From Mycolicibacterium chubuense (GTDB lineage: Bacteria; Actinomycetota; Actinomycetes; Mycobacteriales; Mycobacteriaceae): DNA of 64,000 nt. The translations under genes and the position numbers were made by a program. Position 1 is the first letter of the stretch. Each line of letters begins with the position of its first letter. The stretch spans positions 569 through 64,568 of the forward strand of contig NZ_JYNX01000036.1 of assembly GCF_001044255.1 (NCBI RefSeq), given 5' to 3'. This document shows, piece after piece, positions 9,019 to 17,829 of the stretch. Under the pieces are notes generated by a model. The model worked only from the letters and a program-made list of their open reading frames with translations. It was not told the origin of the DNA and searched no databases.

Positions 9019-10083
9019 TCAGCCGAAGAACGTGTTCCGGCGGTTCGCGAGCAGCTGGTACAGCGTCTGCTGGATGGTCTCGCGCACCTGATCGGTGAGC
9101 TCGAAGGTGATCATCGGGTCCTCGGCGGCCGACTCGTCGTAGCCGGCGGTGTCGATCGGCTCCCCGAACTGGATGTACCACTTCGACGGCAGCGGCACCA
9201 CGCCGAGCGGACCTGCCAGCGGGAACAGCGGCGTGACGGGGAAATACGGCAGGCCGAGAAGCCGCGCCAGCAGCTTGACGTCGGCGACCATCGGGTAGAT
9301 CTCCTCCGAGCCGACGATCGAGCACGGCACGATCGGCGCCTTGGTGCGCAGCGCCGCCGAGACGAAGCCACCGCGGCCGAATCGCTGCAGCTTGTAGCGG
9401 TCCTTGAAGCGCTTGCCCAGGCCCTTGTAGCCCTCCGGGAACACCGCGGTCAGCTCCCCGGCGGCGAGCAGCCGGTGCGCGTCGTCGGTGCAGGCCATGG
9501 TGTGGCCGGCCTTGCGGGCGGCCTGCCCGACGCCCGGCATGTCGAACACCATGTCGGCGGCCAGCAAGCGCAGGTCGCGGTGCGCCGGATGATGGTCGCG
9601 GACCGCGACCGAGGTCATCAGACCGTCGAACGGCAGCACGCCGGCGTGGTTGGCCACCACCAGGGCCGCGCCCGTCTCGGGGAGGTTCTCGATGCCGCTG
9701 ACCTCGACCCGGAACCACGAGTTGAAGAACACCCGCAGCAAAGGAAGGAAGATTGCGTTGTTGAGATGCGGGTCGAAGCCGAACTCGTCGACGGTGTAGT
9801 CGCCGGTCATCCGTTTGCGGATGAAATCGGCGACGGCGCCGATCCGGGTGGCGAGTTCGTTGGGCGCCTCCTCCGCGGTGCCCGCGCCACCTGCGCGGTG
9901 CGCGTCGATGTCGCGGACGACGGCGGCGAGCTCCTCGGCCGTGGCGCGGCCGTCGGCGTCGCCGATCAGCGAGGGATGTCGGCGCGATCGGTCGACCCGC
10001 TGGGCCGCTGCCCGCCGGGATGCCGCGCTACGCCCCGAATTGGAGTGCAGCGGAATGACTTTCGCTTTCGACTCGCCCGCCAC
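9019..10083 (-). CDS. PlsC-type lysophospholipid acyltransferase family protein
   Basis: 354 residues. A charged N-terminal region of about 100 residues precedes the acyltransferase domain with the catalytic box NHAGVLPFD, the acceptor-site box VFPEGYKGLGKRFK and the later IVPCSIVGSEEIYP block. There is an amphipathic/hydrophobic segment before the box (NNAIFLPLLRVFFNSWFRVEV). It likely transfers acyl groups to a glycerolipid or glycolipid at the inner membrane, as inferred for its M. tuberculosis counterpart Rv0502. The cyclopropane synthase gene cmaA2, adjacent in M. tuberculosis, is absent here. Confidence 0.9.
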   Translation of the reverse strand: MAGESKAKVIPLHSNSGRSAASRRAAAQRVDRSRRHPSLIGDADGRATAEELAAVVRDIDAHRAGGAGTAEEAPNELATRIGAVADFIRKRMTGDYTVDEFGFDPHLNNAIFLPLLRVFFNSWFRVEVSGIENLPETGAALVVANHAGVLPFDGLMTSVAVRDHHPAHRDLRLLAADMVFDMPGVGQAARKAGHTMACTDDAHRLLAAGELTAVFPEGYKGLGKRFKDRYKLQRFGRGGFVSAALRTKAPIVPCSIVGSEEIYPMVADVKLLARLLGLPYFPVTPLFPLAGPLGVVPLPSKWYIQFGEPIDTAGYDESAAEDPMITFELTDQVRETIQQTLYQLLANRRNTFFG

Positions 10084-10138
10084 AGTTTCCGTTTCCCTCT
10101 TTCTCCGGGTGTCCCCGCCCCCACGCGTGGCCCTGAGT

Positions 10139-11218
10139 CTAGCGTCCGAATCGCTGAGCCGCCGCTACAGCGCGGTGCTCCACAGCAGAAACCCAGCGCG
10201 GATCCACGATGGGCTTCAATCCCCGTCCCCGCACATAGTCGTCGAAGGCCTCCGCCGTCGTCCACTTGGGCGTGTATCCGAGCTCGGTGCGCATCCGTGT
10301 GGTGTCCATGACGCGGCCGTAGCTGAGGTAGTCGAGCTGCTCCCGATCCAGTTCGCTGTTACGGGTGGCCCGCCACAGCGAATCCACCGCCACCAACGCC
10401 GACCGCGGCAGGGGCAGCGCCAGCCGGCCCGATCGGCGGATCGCCTGGCTCATCATGATGATCCCGGACGCCCCGATGTTGAAGGTGCCGGCCTTGCCCG
10501 CCATCGTGGCCCGCTCCAGCGCCCCGAGCGCGTCCTGCTCGTGCAGGAGCTGCATGCGTGCGTCGTGGCCGATGACCGTCGGCACCACGGGCCCGGCCAG
10601 GTACCGCGACAGGGCGGTGTCCATGGCGGGCCCGATCATGTTGGCCAGCCGCAGAATGGTGACCGCGATGTCGGGCCTGCGCCGGCCCAGCCCACGCGCG
10701 TAGCCCTCGATGTCGATGCTGTCGCGGGCGAAGCCTTCGCCCGGCGGTCTGCGCCGGCTGCGCGCCTCGGTGAAGAGCACCGGATCCCGCGACGTCGAGC
10801 CGTAGACCTCCGACGTCGACTTGAGGATCACCCGGCGCACCGACGGCGCCTTCTGGCAGGCGGCGAACAGCTGGATCGCGCCCATCACGTTCAGTTCCTT
10901 GAGCGTGGCCCGGCCGCCGGAGCGGGGCGCGTACGACGCGGCCGCGGCGTGCACCACGGTGTCGACGTCCCCGTTGCGGATCACCTTGGCGATGAACGGA
11001 TTGCGGATGTCGGCGCGGACGAACTCGGCGCGCCCCATCCGGCGCAACAGGTCCTTGCTCGGGGCGATCGCGTCGACCGCGATCACGTGATTGATCAGCG
11101 GGTTCTGCGCCAGTCGGGCCGTCAGGTAGCCGCCGAGGAATCGGCAGGCTCCCGTGACGAGCACGACCTTCGGGTAGTTCAGCCCGTCAGATCCGCCCGA
11201 GGTGCCTCCAGCATCCAT
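10139..11218 (-). CDS. NAD-dependent epimerase/dehydratase family protein (GalE2-like)
   Basis: 359 residues from ATG 11216-11218. This start is preferred over GTG 11227 because TAGGGT (11226-11231) sits 7 bases before it, fitting a leaderless transcript. The Rossmann N-terminus is VVLVTGACRFLGGYL (TGxxxFxG), and the STSEVYG strand is present, but the expected catalytic YxxxK is not recognisable: the corresponding area reads GYARGLGRR. The protein may therefore be an atypical SDR rather than an active UDP-sugar epimerase. It corresponds in position to Rv0501 (galE2). Confidence 0.82.
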   Translation of the reverse strand: MDAGGTSGGSDGLNYPKVVLVTGACRFLGGYLTARLAQNPLINHVIAVDAIAPSKDLLRRMGRAEFVRADIRNPFIAKVIRNGDVDTVVHAAAASYAPRSGGRATLKELNVMGAIQLFAACQKAPSVRRVILKSTSEVYGSTSRDPVLFTEARSRRRPPGEGFARDSIDIEGYARGLGRRRPDIAVTILRLANMIGPAMDTALSRYLAGPVVPTVIGHDARMQLLHEQDALGALERATMAGKAGTFNIGASGIIMMSQAIRRSGRLALPLPRSALVAVDSLWRATRNSELDREQLDYLSYGRVMDTTRMRTELGYTPKWTTAEAFDDYVRGRGLKPIVDPRWVSAVEHRAVAAAQRFGR

Positions 11219-11245
11219 CTCCGACACCCTACGGGCGCGTCGCGA

Positions 11246-11347
11246 CTACTTGCCGAGTTTTCTGCGCTGCACCCGCGTGCGACGAAGCAGCTTGCGGTGC
11301 TTCTTCTTCGACATGCGCTTGCGACGCTTCTTGATGACAGAACCCAT
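11246..11347 (-). CDS. Small-subunit ribosomal protein bS22 (33 residues)
   Basis: 33 codons from ATG 11345-11347 to TAG 11246. The protein is almost entirely basic ([20 protein letters not shown], then [10 protein letters not shown]), identical in character to the AURKAIP1/COX24-like peptide identified as bS22 in mycobacterial 30S ribosomes. It binds rRNA in the small subunit. GGAG lies a few bases before ATG. It is commonly missed in annotation because of its size. Confidence 0.93.
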
Positions 11348-11457
11348 GAACTCCGCTACCTAAGTGTTGTCGTGACGAGCGTGAAGGAATCTCGTCAGCC
11401 TCGACCGGCCACCTTACCGAAGGGCGGATTGACCACGAAATCCAGCGTCAGGCGCGA

Positions 11458-11721
11458 CTAGCCGGCGTCGAAGTACGAGCTCTCCAGCATGTCGTGGACC
11501 GCCTTGGCGTGGACGCGGAACGACCGACCCACCCGGACCGCCGGCAGCTCACCGTTGTGCACCAACCGGTACACGGTCATCTTGCTGACCCGCATGAGGC
11601 TGGCTACCTCGGCAACGGTGAGAAATTGAGCTCGAGGCGGCTGGCCCTCGGACTGGCCGGCGTCTCGCGCCGCCTTCCCGCTGGCTGAATCCCGCGCCGA
11701 CGGCCCGTTCATAGACGTCAT
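11458..11721 (-). CDS. Helix-turn-helix DNA-binding protein, excisionase/MerR type
   Basis: 87 residues if started at ATG 11719-11721 (MTSMNGPSARDS); ATG 11712 is equally possible. After a polar N-terminus comes a winged-helix domain: FLTVAEVASLMRVSKMTVYRLVHNGELPAVRVGRSFRVHAKAVHDML. This is the BldC/excisionase family pattern (LTVxEVAxxLxVSxxTVYRLxxxGELPAxRVG). Homologues of this size (Rv0500A) lie next to bS22 and proC in mycobacteria. It is probably a DNA-binding regulator; targets are unknown. Confidence 0.88.
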   Translation of the reverse strand: MTSMNGPSARDSASGKAARDAGQSEGQPPRAQFLTVAEVASLMRVSKMTVYRLVHNGELPAVRVGRSFRVHAKAVHDMLESSYFDAG

Positions 11722-11797
11722 CGCAACCCAATCCATCAGGCGCGGGCAGTTCCAGCGGCTTCCCCACCGCTGGCACCGACCCGTGCTTACCACTGGG

Positions 11798-11803
11798 AGA
11801 ATA
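11798..11803 (-). promoter_or_regulatory. -10 element upstream of the HTH gene
   Basis: TATTCT on the minus strand is a good TANNNT box. It would start transcription near 11790 and leave a leader of about 70 bases. No strong -35 is seen. Confidence 0.4.
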
Positions 11804-11860
11804 GCGTGGCAGGTGGGGTTACTGCGACGGGTGTGGGCTAATCCGTCCGAAATTCCTGAA

Positions 11861-12733
11861 CTACTCGGGTGTAATTCCTAGCTGCTCAGAGCGCCTTTTC
11901 GCGGCCTCGACGGCGTTGGCGACCGCTGCACGCAACCCACCGCGCTCGAGTTCCCGCAGCCCAGCGGCGGTGGTGCCGCCCGGGGACGTGACGGTGGCCC
12001 GCAACTGGGCGGGCGAGGTGTCGATCTTTCCGGCCATCGGTGCGTCCTCCCCGACGGCCCCGCCGTCCAACCGCTCCAGCAACATCGCCGCCGAGCCGGC
12101 CATCGTCTGCACCACCAGATCGGTGGCGACCGGGCGGGTCAGCCCCGCATCGACGGCGGCGTCGACGAGGGCCTCGACCATCAGGAAGAAGTACGCCGGC
12201 CCCGAGCCCGACACGGCCGTCACCGCGTCGATCTGAGACTCGGACACCGTCAGCACCCCGCCGACGGCGTCGAAGAGCGACGAGACGCCCCTGACGTGCT
12301 CGGTGGTGGCGAAGCGCCCCGGCGCGACGGCGCTGACGCCGCCACCGACGAGCATCGGCGCGTTCGGCATGACCCGCACGACGGGCGAGCCCGCGGGCAG
12401 CTTGTTCTCGTAGTAGGCGGCGCTGACGCCGGCCGCCACCGTCACGAAGATCTGCTCGGCAGCGTCGCTCTCCGCCCGGGCGGCGGTCTCGACGATGTCG
12501 CCGATGACGTTGCCCACATCCGAGGGCTTCACGGCGACGATGACGTAGGTGGCGCTGTCGACGGCTTCAGGCACCGAGGTGACCCGCACCGAGTACTTCT
12601 CGGCGAGGTAGGTCGACCGGGCGTGATCCTTCTCCGCGACGACGAGGTCCTTGACCTGACGCCCGGCCCGCAGCAACCCCGCCAGCAACGCCTCGCCGAT
12701 ACTCCCGCCACCGATGATCGCGATTCTGGCCAT
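11861..12733 (-). CDS. proC: Pyrroline-5-carboxylate reductase
   Basis: 290 residues from ATG 12731-12733 (MARIAIIGGGSIGEALLAGLL); an upstream ATG at 12745 would add four residues. The NADPH loop is GGGSIG (8-13). The C-terminal dimer/active-site block is VSGSGPAYFFLMVEALVDAAVDAGL, and the signature SPGGTTAAGLRELERGG is intact. It catalyses the last step of proline synthesis in the cytosol. Gene order proC-HTH-bS22 is as in M. tuberculosis. Confidence 0.96.
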   Translation of the reverse strand: MARIAIIGGGSIGEALLAGLLRAGRQVKDLVVAEKDHARSTYLAEKYSVRVTSVPEAVDSATYVIVAVKPSDVGNVIGDIVETAARAESDAAEQIFVTVAAGVSAAYYENKLPAGSPVVRVMPNAPMLVGGGVSAVAPGRFATTEHVRGVSSLFDAVGGVLTVSESQIDAVTAVSGSGPAYFFLMVEALVDAAVDAGLTRPVATDLVVQTMAGSAAMLLERLDGGAVGEDAPMAGKIDTSPAQLRATVTSPGGTTAAGLRELERGGLRAAVANAVEAAKRRSEQLGITPE

Positions 12734-12767
12734 GCCGCACAGCATGTCACGGCCGGATCGGGCCGGC

Positions 12768-13589
12768 TTATCGGCTCTCCGCTGCCGGCACCAGCGCCAG
12801 CTGACGGGTCTGCACGATGATGCGACCCTCGCAGTCGACCACCACGTGGTCCTCGTCGAACCAGTCCTGGCCGATCTGGGTCGTCGTGCACATCACCCGC
12901 AGCCAGCCGTCGGCAGGCACGGCCCGCAGGTAGGCCGTCAGCTGCACGGTGGGCGCCCACCCGAACCTGTTGACGCCGAACGTGACCGGCGCCGACACGT
13001 CGCCGCACAGCAGCGCGAACAGCACGTCGGGCGCGACCCCCTTCGGCCGTACCCAGTACTCGATCAGCGGCGGTCCGCCGTCGCCGCGCGGGCTGAACGA
13101 CGTCAGCGAGGGCCGGATGTCGCAGCCGTGCGCGAGATGGACGATGTCGGCCATCGGATGGCCGGGGCCGATCGGCTCGAGCCCGGGCGGCGGGTCGGGG
13201 GTCATCAGTGGCAGCACCGGGTTGACCGACAACAGCGGCGGCACATGGTGTTCCGGGGTGCCCATGGTGATCGCGGCACGCAGCGCGGTGCGTGTGCCCT
13301 GGTTCAGTTCGACGTCGATCAGGCTGACGCGGCGGCCGCGTTTGCGGACCGTCGTGACGATCTCCATCGGGCCCGGGTCGGGCGCCCACAGGAAGCTGCC
13401 CGACACCGCGATCGGCTCGACGCTCGCCTCGCCGAACTCCGTGCGGGCCGCATTGGCGCACAGGGCGAGCATCGCGCCGCCGTGCACCTTGGGCCCGATC
13501 GTCCAGTGCTCGTTGAGCAGCCCGTGGTAGACACCGTCGCCGCCGGTTGTCAGCGTCATGGCGTCGGTGAACAGGGTCGAACCCGTCAT
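12768..13589 (-). CDS. Acyl-CoA thioesterase family protein (double hot-dog)
   Basis: 273 residues, with two hot-dog halves. The first contains HWTIGPKVHGGAMLALCANAART (the GPKVHGG loop typical of TesB-like/4HBT_3 thioesterases) and the second FGWAPTVQLTAYLRAVPADGWLRV with IIVQTRQLALVP. Family members cleave acyl-CoA thioesters; the substrate cannot be told from the sequence. It corresponds in position to Rv0499. It starts 16 bases from the stop of the neighbouring isomerase gene and is probably cotranscribed with it. Confidence 0.85.
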   Translation of the reverse strand: MTGSTLFTDAMTLTTGGDGVYHGLLNEHWTIGPKVHGGAMLALCANAARTEFGEASVEPIAVSGSFLWAPDPGPMEIVTTVRKRGRRVSLIDVELNQGTRTALRAAITMGTPEHHVPPLLSVNPVLPLMTPDPPPGLEPIGPGHPMADIVHLAHGCDIRPSLTSFSPRGDGGPPLIEYWVRPKGVAPDVLFALLCGDVSAPVTFGVNRFGWAPTVQLTAYLRAVPADGWLRVMCTTTQIGQDWFDEDHVVVDCEGRIIVQTRQLALVPAAESR

Positions 13590-13605
13590 GTACCGTCCTC
13601 GGCTC

Positions 13606-14451
13606 TCAGCGCAGCAGATGCGCGCGGGCGAACTGCAGCGACTCGGTCAGCAATGCCTCCCGCTCCGCGGCTGAGCGCGCGCCGGAGGTCGTCACCTCGA
13701 GGATGACATGGCCGGCGAAGTCGCTCGCGGCCAGCGTCTCGCAGATCTCGACGGTCGGCTGGGTGCCGCGGCCGGGCACCAGATGCTCGTCGGCCGAGGC
13801 GCCGCTGCCGTCACACAGGTGCAGATGCACCAGGCCCTCCCCCATGCGGCGGGCCATGTCGACGGCGTCGGTGCCGGCGGTCGCGGTGTGCGACAGATCC
13901 AGCGTGTAGTGCGCGTGGCCGCCGTCGAGCGGGTCGTACGACGGGGCGAACGCGGAGATGCCGGGCCCTGGGCTGCCGCCACGCTTGCGCATCCGCTCGA
14001 TCGACGTCTGCCCCGCACCGAAGAACCGGTCGGCCCGGAACGGGAACATGTTCTCGACCGCGACCATCACGTCGCTGCCGGCCTCGAGCTCGGCCACCTG
14101 ATCGGAGAACCCCTCGGCGTAGCGGCGCTGCCAGCGGAACGGCGGGTGGACGACGACGGTCTGTGCGCCGAGCTGCTCGGCCGCCCGCACGCTGCGCTCC
14201 AGCTTCGGGATCGGGTTGGCCCCCCACACCCGCTGCGAGATCAGCAGGCAGGGTGCGTGGACCGACAGCACCGGCACGTCGTAGCGCCGGGACAGCGCCG
14301 CCACCGCGTCGACGTCCTGGCTGACCGCCTCGGCCCAGACCATCAGCTCGACACCGTCGTAGCCCAGTTTGGCGGCGTACTCGAAGGCAGCCTCGGTCTT
14401 CAGCGGATAGACCGAGGCCGTCGACAGACCGACCTTGATGGCAGGGCGCAC
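13606..14451 (-). CDS. Sugar phosphate isomerase/epimerase family TIM-barrel protein
   Basis: 281 residues, AP endonuclease 2/xylose-isomerase-like TIM barrel. Visible barrel strands and metal-site residues include YDGVELMVW, VLSVHAPC, VVVHPPFRW, VMVAVENMFPF, YTLDLSHTA, LVHLHLCDGSG and GHVILEVTTSG. The pattern E-H-H-E-D-H-H-E suits a divalent-metal site. Rv0498 is the positional counterpart. The substrate is unknown; the family includes sugar and inositol isomerases. Confidence 0.87.
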   Translation of the reverse strand: MRPAIKVGLSTASVYPLKTEAAFEYAAKLGYDGVELMVWAEAVSQDVDAVAALSRRYDVPVLSVHAPCLLISQRVWGANPIPKLERSVRAAEQLGAQTVVVHPPFRWQRRYAEGFSDQVAELEAGSDVMVAVENMFPFRADRFFGAGQTSIERMRKRGGSPGPGISAFAPSYDPLDGGHAHYTLDLSHTATAGTDAVDMARRMGEGLVHLHLCDGSGASADEHLVPGRGTQPTVEICETLAASDFAGHVILEVTTSGARSAAEREALLTESLQFARAHLLR

Positions 14452-14455
14452 CCGG

Positions 14456-15703
14456 TCAGCCTGATTGCAGCAGCGCCAGCGGACCGAGGGTGACCAGAGC
14501 GCCGACCGCGACCGCGATCAGCGTGCTGCCGATGTCCTCGGTCTTGCGCACCACTCGCACACCGACCACCAGGCCCAGAATCACCAGGACCGAGAGCACC
14601 AGCGCGACGATGTTGTTCCACTTCCAGAGCTGGTCGAACGCCACGAACAGACCTGCACCGAACACCACGGCGACGACGCTCTGCCCGACCACCCACAGGC
14701 CGTGTACCAGCGGCGACATCTCGCGGGGCTGGTCCTCCTCCTCGTCCTCCTCGTCCAGGTCGAGGTCCTCGGGCAAGGGCCGGGTGCCGCGGCGCGCGAC
14801 ATCGTCGGCGACGGTCTCCCCGCCGAACAGCGGATCGGCAGTGGAGCGTAGGTAGGACGGCAGCTCGTCGTCTGTGGTCTCGGTCTGGGTGTCGGTACCG
14901 GTGTCCTCGGTGTCGGTGTCGGTCTCGGTGTCCTCGTGGTTGTCGAGCGCGGCCGCATCGACCTCGGCGTCCTGCTCGGCGACGGGCGCTTCGTCGAGGT
15001 CGTCGACGGTGTCCTCGGCCTCGGCGTCGATCGGGTCCGGGCTCATCAGCTCGGCGTCGACGGCGGCGCTGTTCTTGCGGCCGAACCGTCCGAAGGGCGA
15101 GCGGCGTGGCGGTGCGACGAACTCGACCGGGTCGGCCTCGGCGTCGCGGTGTTCGACGTGCGCGGCGTACTCGGCCACGGCGTCGGCGTATTCGTCCTCG
15201 TCCTCGTGCTGGTCTTCCGCCTCCGGCTCGACGTCGCCGAACTCGACCAGTTCGTCGTCGGCCTCGGTCACCTCGGCCGCGTCGGCGAGCTCATCGGTCT
15301 CGGACTCGGCCTCGGACTCGGCCTCGGCCTCGGTCTCGATCTCGGTTTCGGTTTCGGCCTCGGGCTCCGTCTCGACGTCGGCCTGGGGCTCGTGCTCGGG
15401 TTCGGTCTCCGGCTCGGCGACGAGGACCTCGCCGTTGCCGACCTCGCCGTTGCCCGTCGCGGTGTCCTGATCGTCCTGGGCTGCTACCTGCTCGACCTGC
15501 TGCTCGTCGCGCGTCGGCGCCGGTTCGTCGGGCCGGACGATCGGGATCTCACCGGTGAGTTCGGCGACGGTGACGGCATCGGCGTTGCCGCGGCGCCGGC
15601 GGCGCCTGCCGCCGACCGGGGGTGCGCCGATCGTGCCGTTCTTGGCCAGCAACTCGGCGACCGAGATCGGCCGGGTGTTGCTGTACTCATCTGATCCAGT
15701 CAT
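14456..15703 (-). CDS. Acidic low-complexity membrane protein (Rv0497-like)
   Basis: 415 residues. The N-terminus is MTGSDEYSNTRPISVAELLAKNG, followed by a basic GRRRRRRG patch and VTVAELTGEIPIV. A long Glu/Asp-rich region (about 70-300) follows, with repeated EAE and ETE units encoded by repeated gtctcggcctcg-type DNA. Residues about 325-415 hold three or four membrane spans: VHGLWVVGQSVVAVVFGAGLFVAF, IVALVLSVLVILGLVVGVRVV and STLIAVAVGALVTLGPLALL. M. tuberculosis Rv0497 has the same layout but is about 100 residues shorter, so the acidic part is expanded here. The acidic domain should be cytosolic. Function unknown. Confidence 0.85.
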   Translation of the reverse strand: MTGSDEYSNTRPISVAELLAKNGTIGAPPVGGRRRRRRGNADAVTVAELTGEIPIVRPDEPAPTRDEQQVEQVAAQDDQDTATGNGEVGNGEVLVAEPETEPEHEPQADVETEPEAETETEIETEAEAESEAESETDELADAAEVTEADDELVEFGDVEPEAEDQHEDEDEYADAVAEYAAHVEHRDAEADPVEFVAPPRRSPFGRFGRKNSAAVDAELMSPDPIDAEAEDTVDDLDEAPVAEQDAEVDAAALDNHEDTETDTDTEDTGTDTQTETTDDELPSYLRSTADPLFGGETVADDVARRGTRPLPEDLDLDEEDEEEDQPREMSPLVHGLWVVGQSVVAVVFGAGLFVAFDQLWKWNNIVALVLSVLVILGLVVGVRVVRKTEDIGSTLIAVAVGALVTLGPLALLQSG

Positions 15704-15730
15704 CGCCTGCTTGCCTTTGAGCCTCGCTGC

Positions 15731-16723
15731 TTACCGTCCAGCATTGCGCACTGACATCCGCCGGGAGGCCGTTTCACCGCCCACAAGGGCCGTGCCGTCG
15801 GCTTCGCTGTCGAGTTTGCGCAGAATCAATCCCTCCCGCAACGCCCAGGGACAGATGTCCACACTTTCGATACCGAGCGCCTTCATGCTCGCCTCGGCGA
15901 CCAGTGCGCCGGCGACGATCTGCGGTGCACGGTCGGCGCTCACCCCTTCCAGTTCGGCACGGTCGGACGCGGTCATCCTAGAGATGAAAGCTATGAGCTG
16001 ACGAAGACCCGCGGCGGTCAGGGTGCGCTTGACCCGCGGCCCGGCCCCCGAGGGCGCGGCGCCGGTGAGCCGGGCCAGCGAACGAAACGTCTTGGACGTG
16101 GCAACCGCAAGATCAGGGCTGCCGGCCTCGGTGATGGCGGCGCCGGCCTCGGAGAGCTCGTTGGCCAGCCAGTCCCGCAGCATCGCCACGCGCCGGCGTC
16201 CCGGTGGATCGTCGGGCAGCCACTCGCGGGTCAGCCGGCCCGCACCGAGAGGCAGCGACATCGCCACGTCGGGTTCCTCGTCGACCCCGCTGGACAACTC
16301 CAGCGAGCCGCCGCCGATGTCGATGTTGATGATGCGTCCGGCGCTCCAGCCGTACCAGCGCCGCACCGCGAGGAACGTCAGCCGCGACTCGTCGACACCG
16401 GTGAGCACCCGCAGATCCACGCCGGTGTCCGACTTCACCCGCGACAGCACGTCTTCGGAGTTCTTCGCATCGCGCACCGCCGACGTCGCGAACGCCATCA
16501 GCTCCGAGCAGCCAGAGCTGGTCGCGATCTTGGCGAACTCGTCGATGGTGCCGATCAGCTTGTCGGCGCCGCGGCGGGTGAGTTTGCCCGAGGTGTCGAT
16601 GGCCTCGGCGAGCCGCAGCGAGGCCTTCGTCGAACTCATCGGCGTCGGGTGCCCACCGCGGCGGGCATCCACCACCAACAGGTGGACGGTATTGCTGCCC
16701 ACGTCGAGCACGCCTAATCGCAC
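15731..16723 (-). CDS. ppx1: Ppx/GppA phosphatase family protein (exopolyphosphatase)
   Basis: 330 residues, ASKHA fold: phosphate-1 motif [19 protein letters not shown] at the N-terminus, [13 protein letters not shown], and the phosphate-2 motif [16 protein letters not shown] with [13 protein letters not shown]. Members hydrolyse polyphosphate and/or pppGpp; Rv0496 is the M. tuberculosis counterpart. It lacks the C-terminal HD-like domain of long Ppx proteins. GTG 16723 is 6 bases from TAGGTT, which supports a leaderless start. Confidence 0.92.
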   Translation of the reverse strand: MRLGVLDVGSNTVHLLVVDARRGGHPTPMSSTKASLRLAEAIDTSGKLTRRGADKLIGTIDEFAKIATSSGCSELMAFATSAVRDAKNSEDVLSRVKSDTGVDLRVLTGVDESRLTFLAVRRWYGWSAGRIINIDIGGGSLELSSGVDEEPDVAMSLPLGAGRLTREWLPDDPPGRRRVAMLRDWLANELSEAGAAITEAGSPDLAVATSKTFRSLARLTGAAPSGAGPRVKRTLTAAGLRQLIAFISRMTASDRAELEGVSADRAPQIVAGALVAEASMKALGIESVDICPWALREGLILRKLDSEADGTALVGGETASRRMSVRNAGR

Positions 16724-16729
16724 CCGTCC

Positions 16730-16748
16730 AACCTAATGGGTCTACCGT
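16730..16748. promoter_or_regulatory. Back-to-back -10 elements for ppx1 and the Rv0495c-like gene
   Basis: Minus-strand TAGGTT (16730-16735) is 6 bases from the ppx1 GTG. Plus-strand TACCGT (16743-16748) is 8 bases from GTG 16757. Both genes would be leaderless and share a divergent promoter of under 40 bases. Confidence 0.45.
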
Positions 16749-16756
16749 GGAAAACC

Positions 16757-17533
16757 GTGACTGGACCGTATCCGGGTGAGGTGGAACTCGATTTCGCCCG
16801 CGAATGGGTGGAGTTCTACGACCCCGAGGACCCCAACCATCTGATCGCCGCCGATCTGACGTGGCTGCTGTCGCGCTGGACGTGCGTGTTCGGCACCCCG
16901 GCCTGCAAGGGCACGGTCGACGACCGTCCGGACGACGGATGTTGTTCGCACGGAGCGTTTCTCTCCGACGACGACGACCGCGCCAAACTCGACGACGCGG
17001 TGAAACTGCTCACCGACGACGACTGGCAGTTCCGGAGCAAGGGGCTGGGCCCGAAGGGCTACCTGGAGTGGGACGAATACGAGGACGAACCCACCCTGCG
17101 CACCCGGAAGTACAAGGGCGCGTGCATCTTTCTGAACCGGCCGGGGTGGCCCGCCGGTATCGGGTGCGCGCTGCACACCAAGGCGCTGCAGATCGGCGTG
17201 GAACCGCTGACCCTCAAGCCCGAGGTCTGCTGGCAGCTGCCGATCCGGCGCACGCAGGAGTGGGTGACGCGTCCCGACGGCTCCGAGATCTTGAAATCGA
17301 CCATCACCGAATACGACCGGCGCGGCTGGGGTGAGGGCGGGCTCGACCTGACCTGGTACTGCACCGGCGATCCCAACGCCCATGTCGGCGAGAAGCCGGT
17401 GTGGCAGTCCTACGCCCCGGAGCTCACCGAACTGCTGGGCGAGAAGGCCTACGCGGAGTTGGCGGCAATGTGCAAGCGGCGCACCGGCTTGGGCCTGATC
17501 GCCGTGCACCCCGCGACGCGGGCCGCTCAGTGA
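16757..17533 (+). CDS. Cysteine-rich conserved hypothetical protein (Rv0495c-like)
   Basis: 258 residues from GTG 16757, chosen because a -10 element (TACCGT) lies 8 bases before it; ATG 16736 would sit upstream of that promoter. The soluble protein has nine cysteines (C43, C50, C62, C63, C123, C137, C158, C202, C239) in short segments such as [45 protein letters not shown] and TWYCTGD. The spacing suggests a metal or Fe-S site like that of CxxC-rich zinc/iron-binding families. It is conserved in mycobacteria (Rv0495c), but its function is unknown. It is coupled to the YCII gene by GTGA. Confidence 0.85.
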   Translation: MTGPYPGEVELDFAREWVEFYDPEDPNHLIAADLTWLLSRWTCVFGTPACKGTVDDRPDDGCCSHGAFLSDDDDRAKLDDAVKLLTDDDWQFRSKGLGPKGYLEWDEYEDEPTLRTRKYKGACIFLNRPGWPAGIGCALHTKALQIGVEPLTLKPEVCWQLPIRRTQEWVTRPDGSEILKSTITEYDRRGWGEGGLDLTWYCTGDPNAHVGEKPVWQSYAPELTELLGEKAYAELAAMCKRRTGLGLIAVHPATRAAQ

Positions 17534-17829
17534 GCGAACAGCTCTTCCTGTTCCGGCTCATTCCGCCGCGCGCCGACTTCGCGCAGACGATGACCGATGC
17601 CGAGCGCCAGGCGATGGACGGGCACACCGAGTACTGGCGGCGACTGCTCGCCGAGGGCCGGGTGGTCGTCTACGGACCGGTCGCCGACCCCGAGGGGGTG
17701 TGGGGGCTCGGCGTGCTGCGCGGCGCGGACCGCGCCGAGGTGCTCGCGATCGGTGAGGCCGATCCGTCGGTGGTCGCCGGGGTCAACTCGTTCGAGGTGC
17801 TCGAGATCCTCGGCGGCAGGACCGGATAG
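17530..17829 (+). CDS. YCII-related domain protein
   Basis: 99 residues, GTG start overlapping the preceding TGA. A single ferredoxin-like YCII domain: [52 protein letters not shown] and ending [13 protein letters not shown]. The histidine in DGHTEYW is the conserved YCII residue. Members are small putative enzymes or ligand-binding proteins of unclear function. Its last 160 bases overlap, on the opposite strand, the 3' extension of the island gene ending at 17670. Confidence 0.85.
   Translation: MSEQLFLFRLIPPRADFAQTMTDAERQAMDGHTEYWRRLLAEGRVVVYGPVADPEGVWGLGVLRGADRAEVLAIGEADPSVVAGVNSFEVLEILGGRTG

Noticed and set aside
14860-15420. Tandem-looking gtctcggcctcg-type repeats resembling a repeat array.
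   Set aside because: They are codon-level repeats of the Glu/Asp-rich part of the Rv0497-like protein, without regular spacers, so this is neither CRISPR nor a satellite array.
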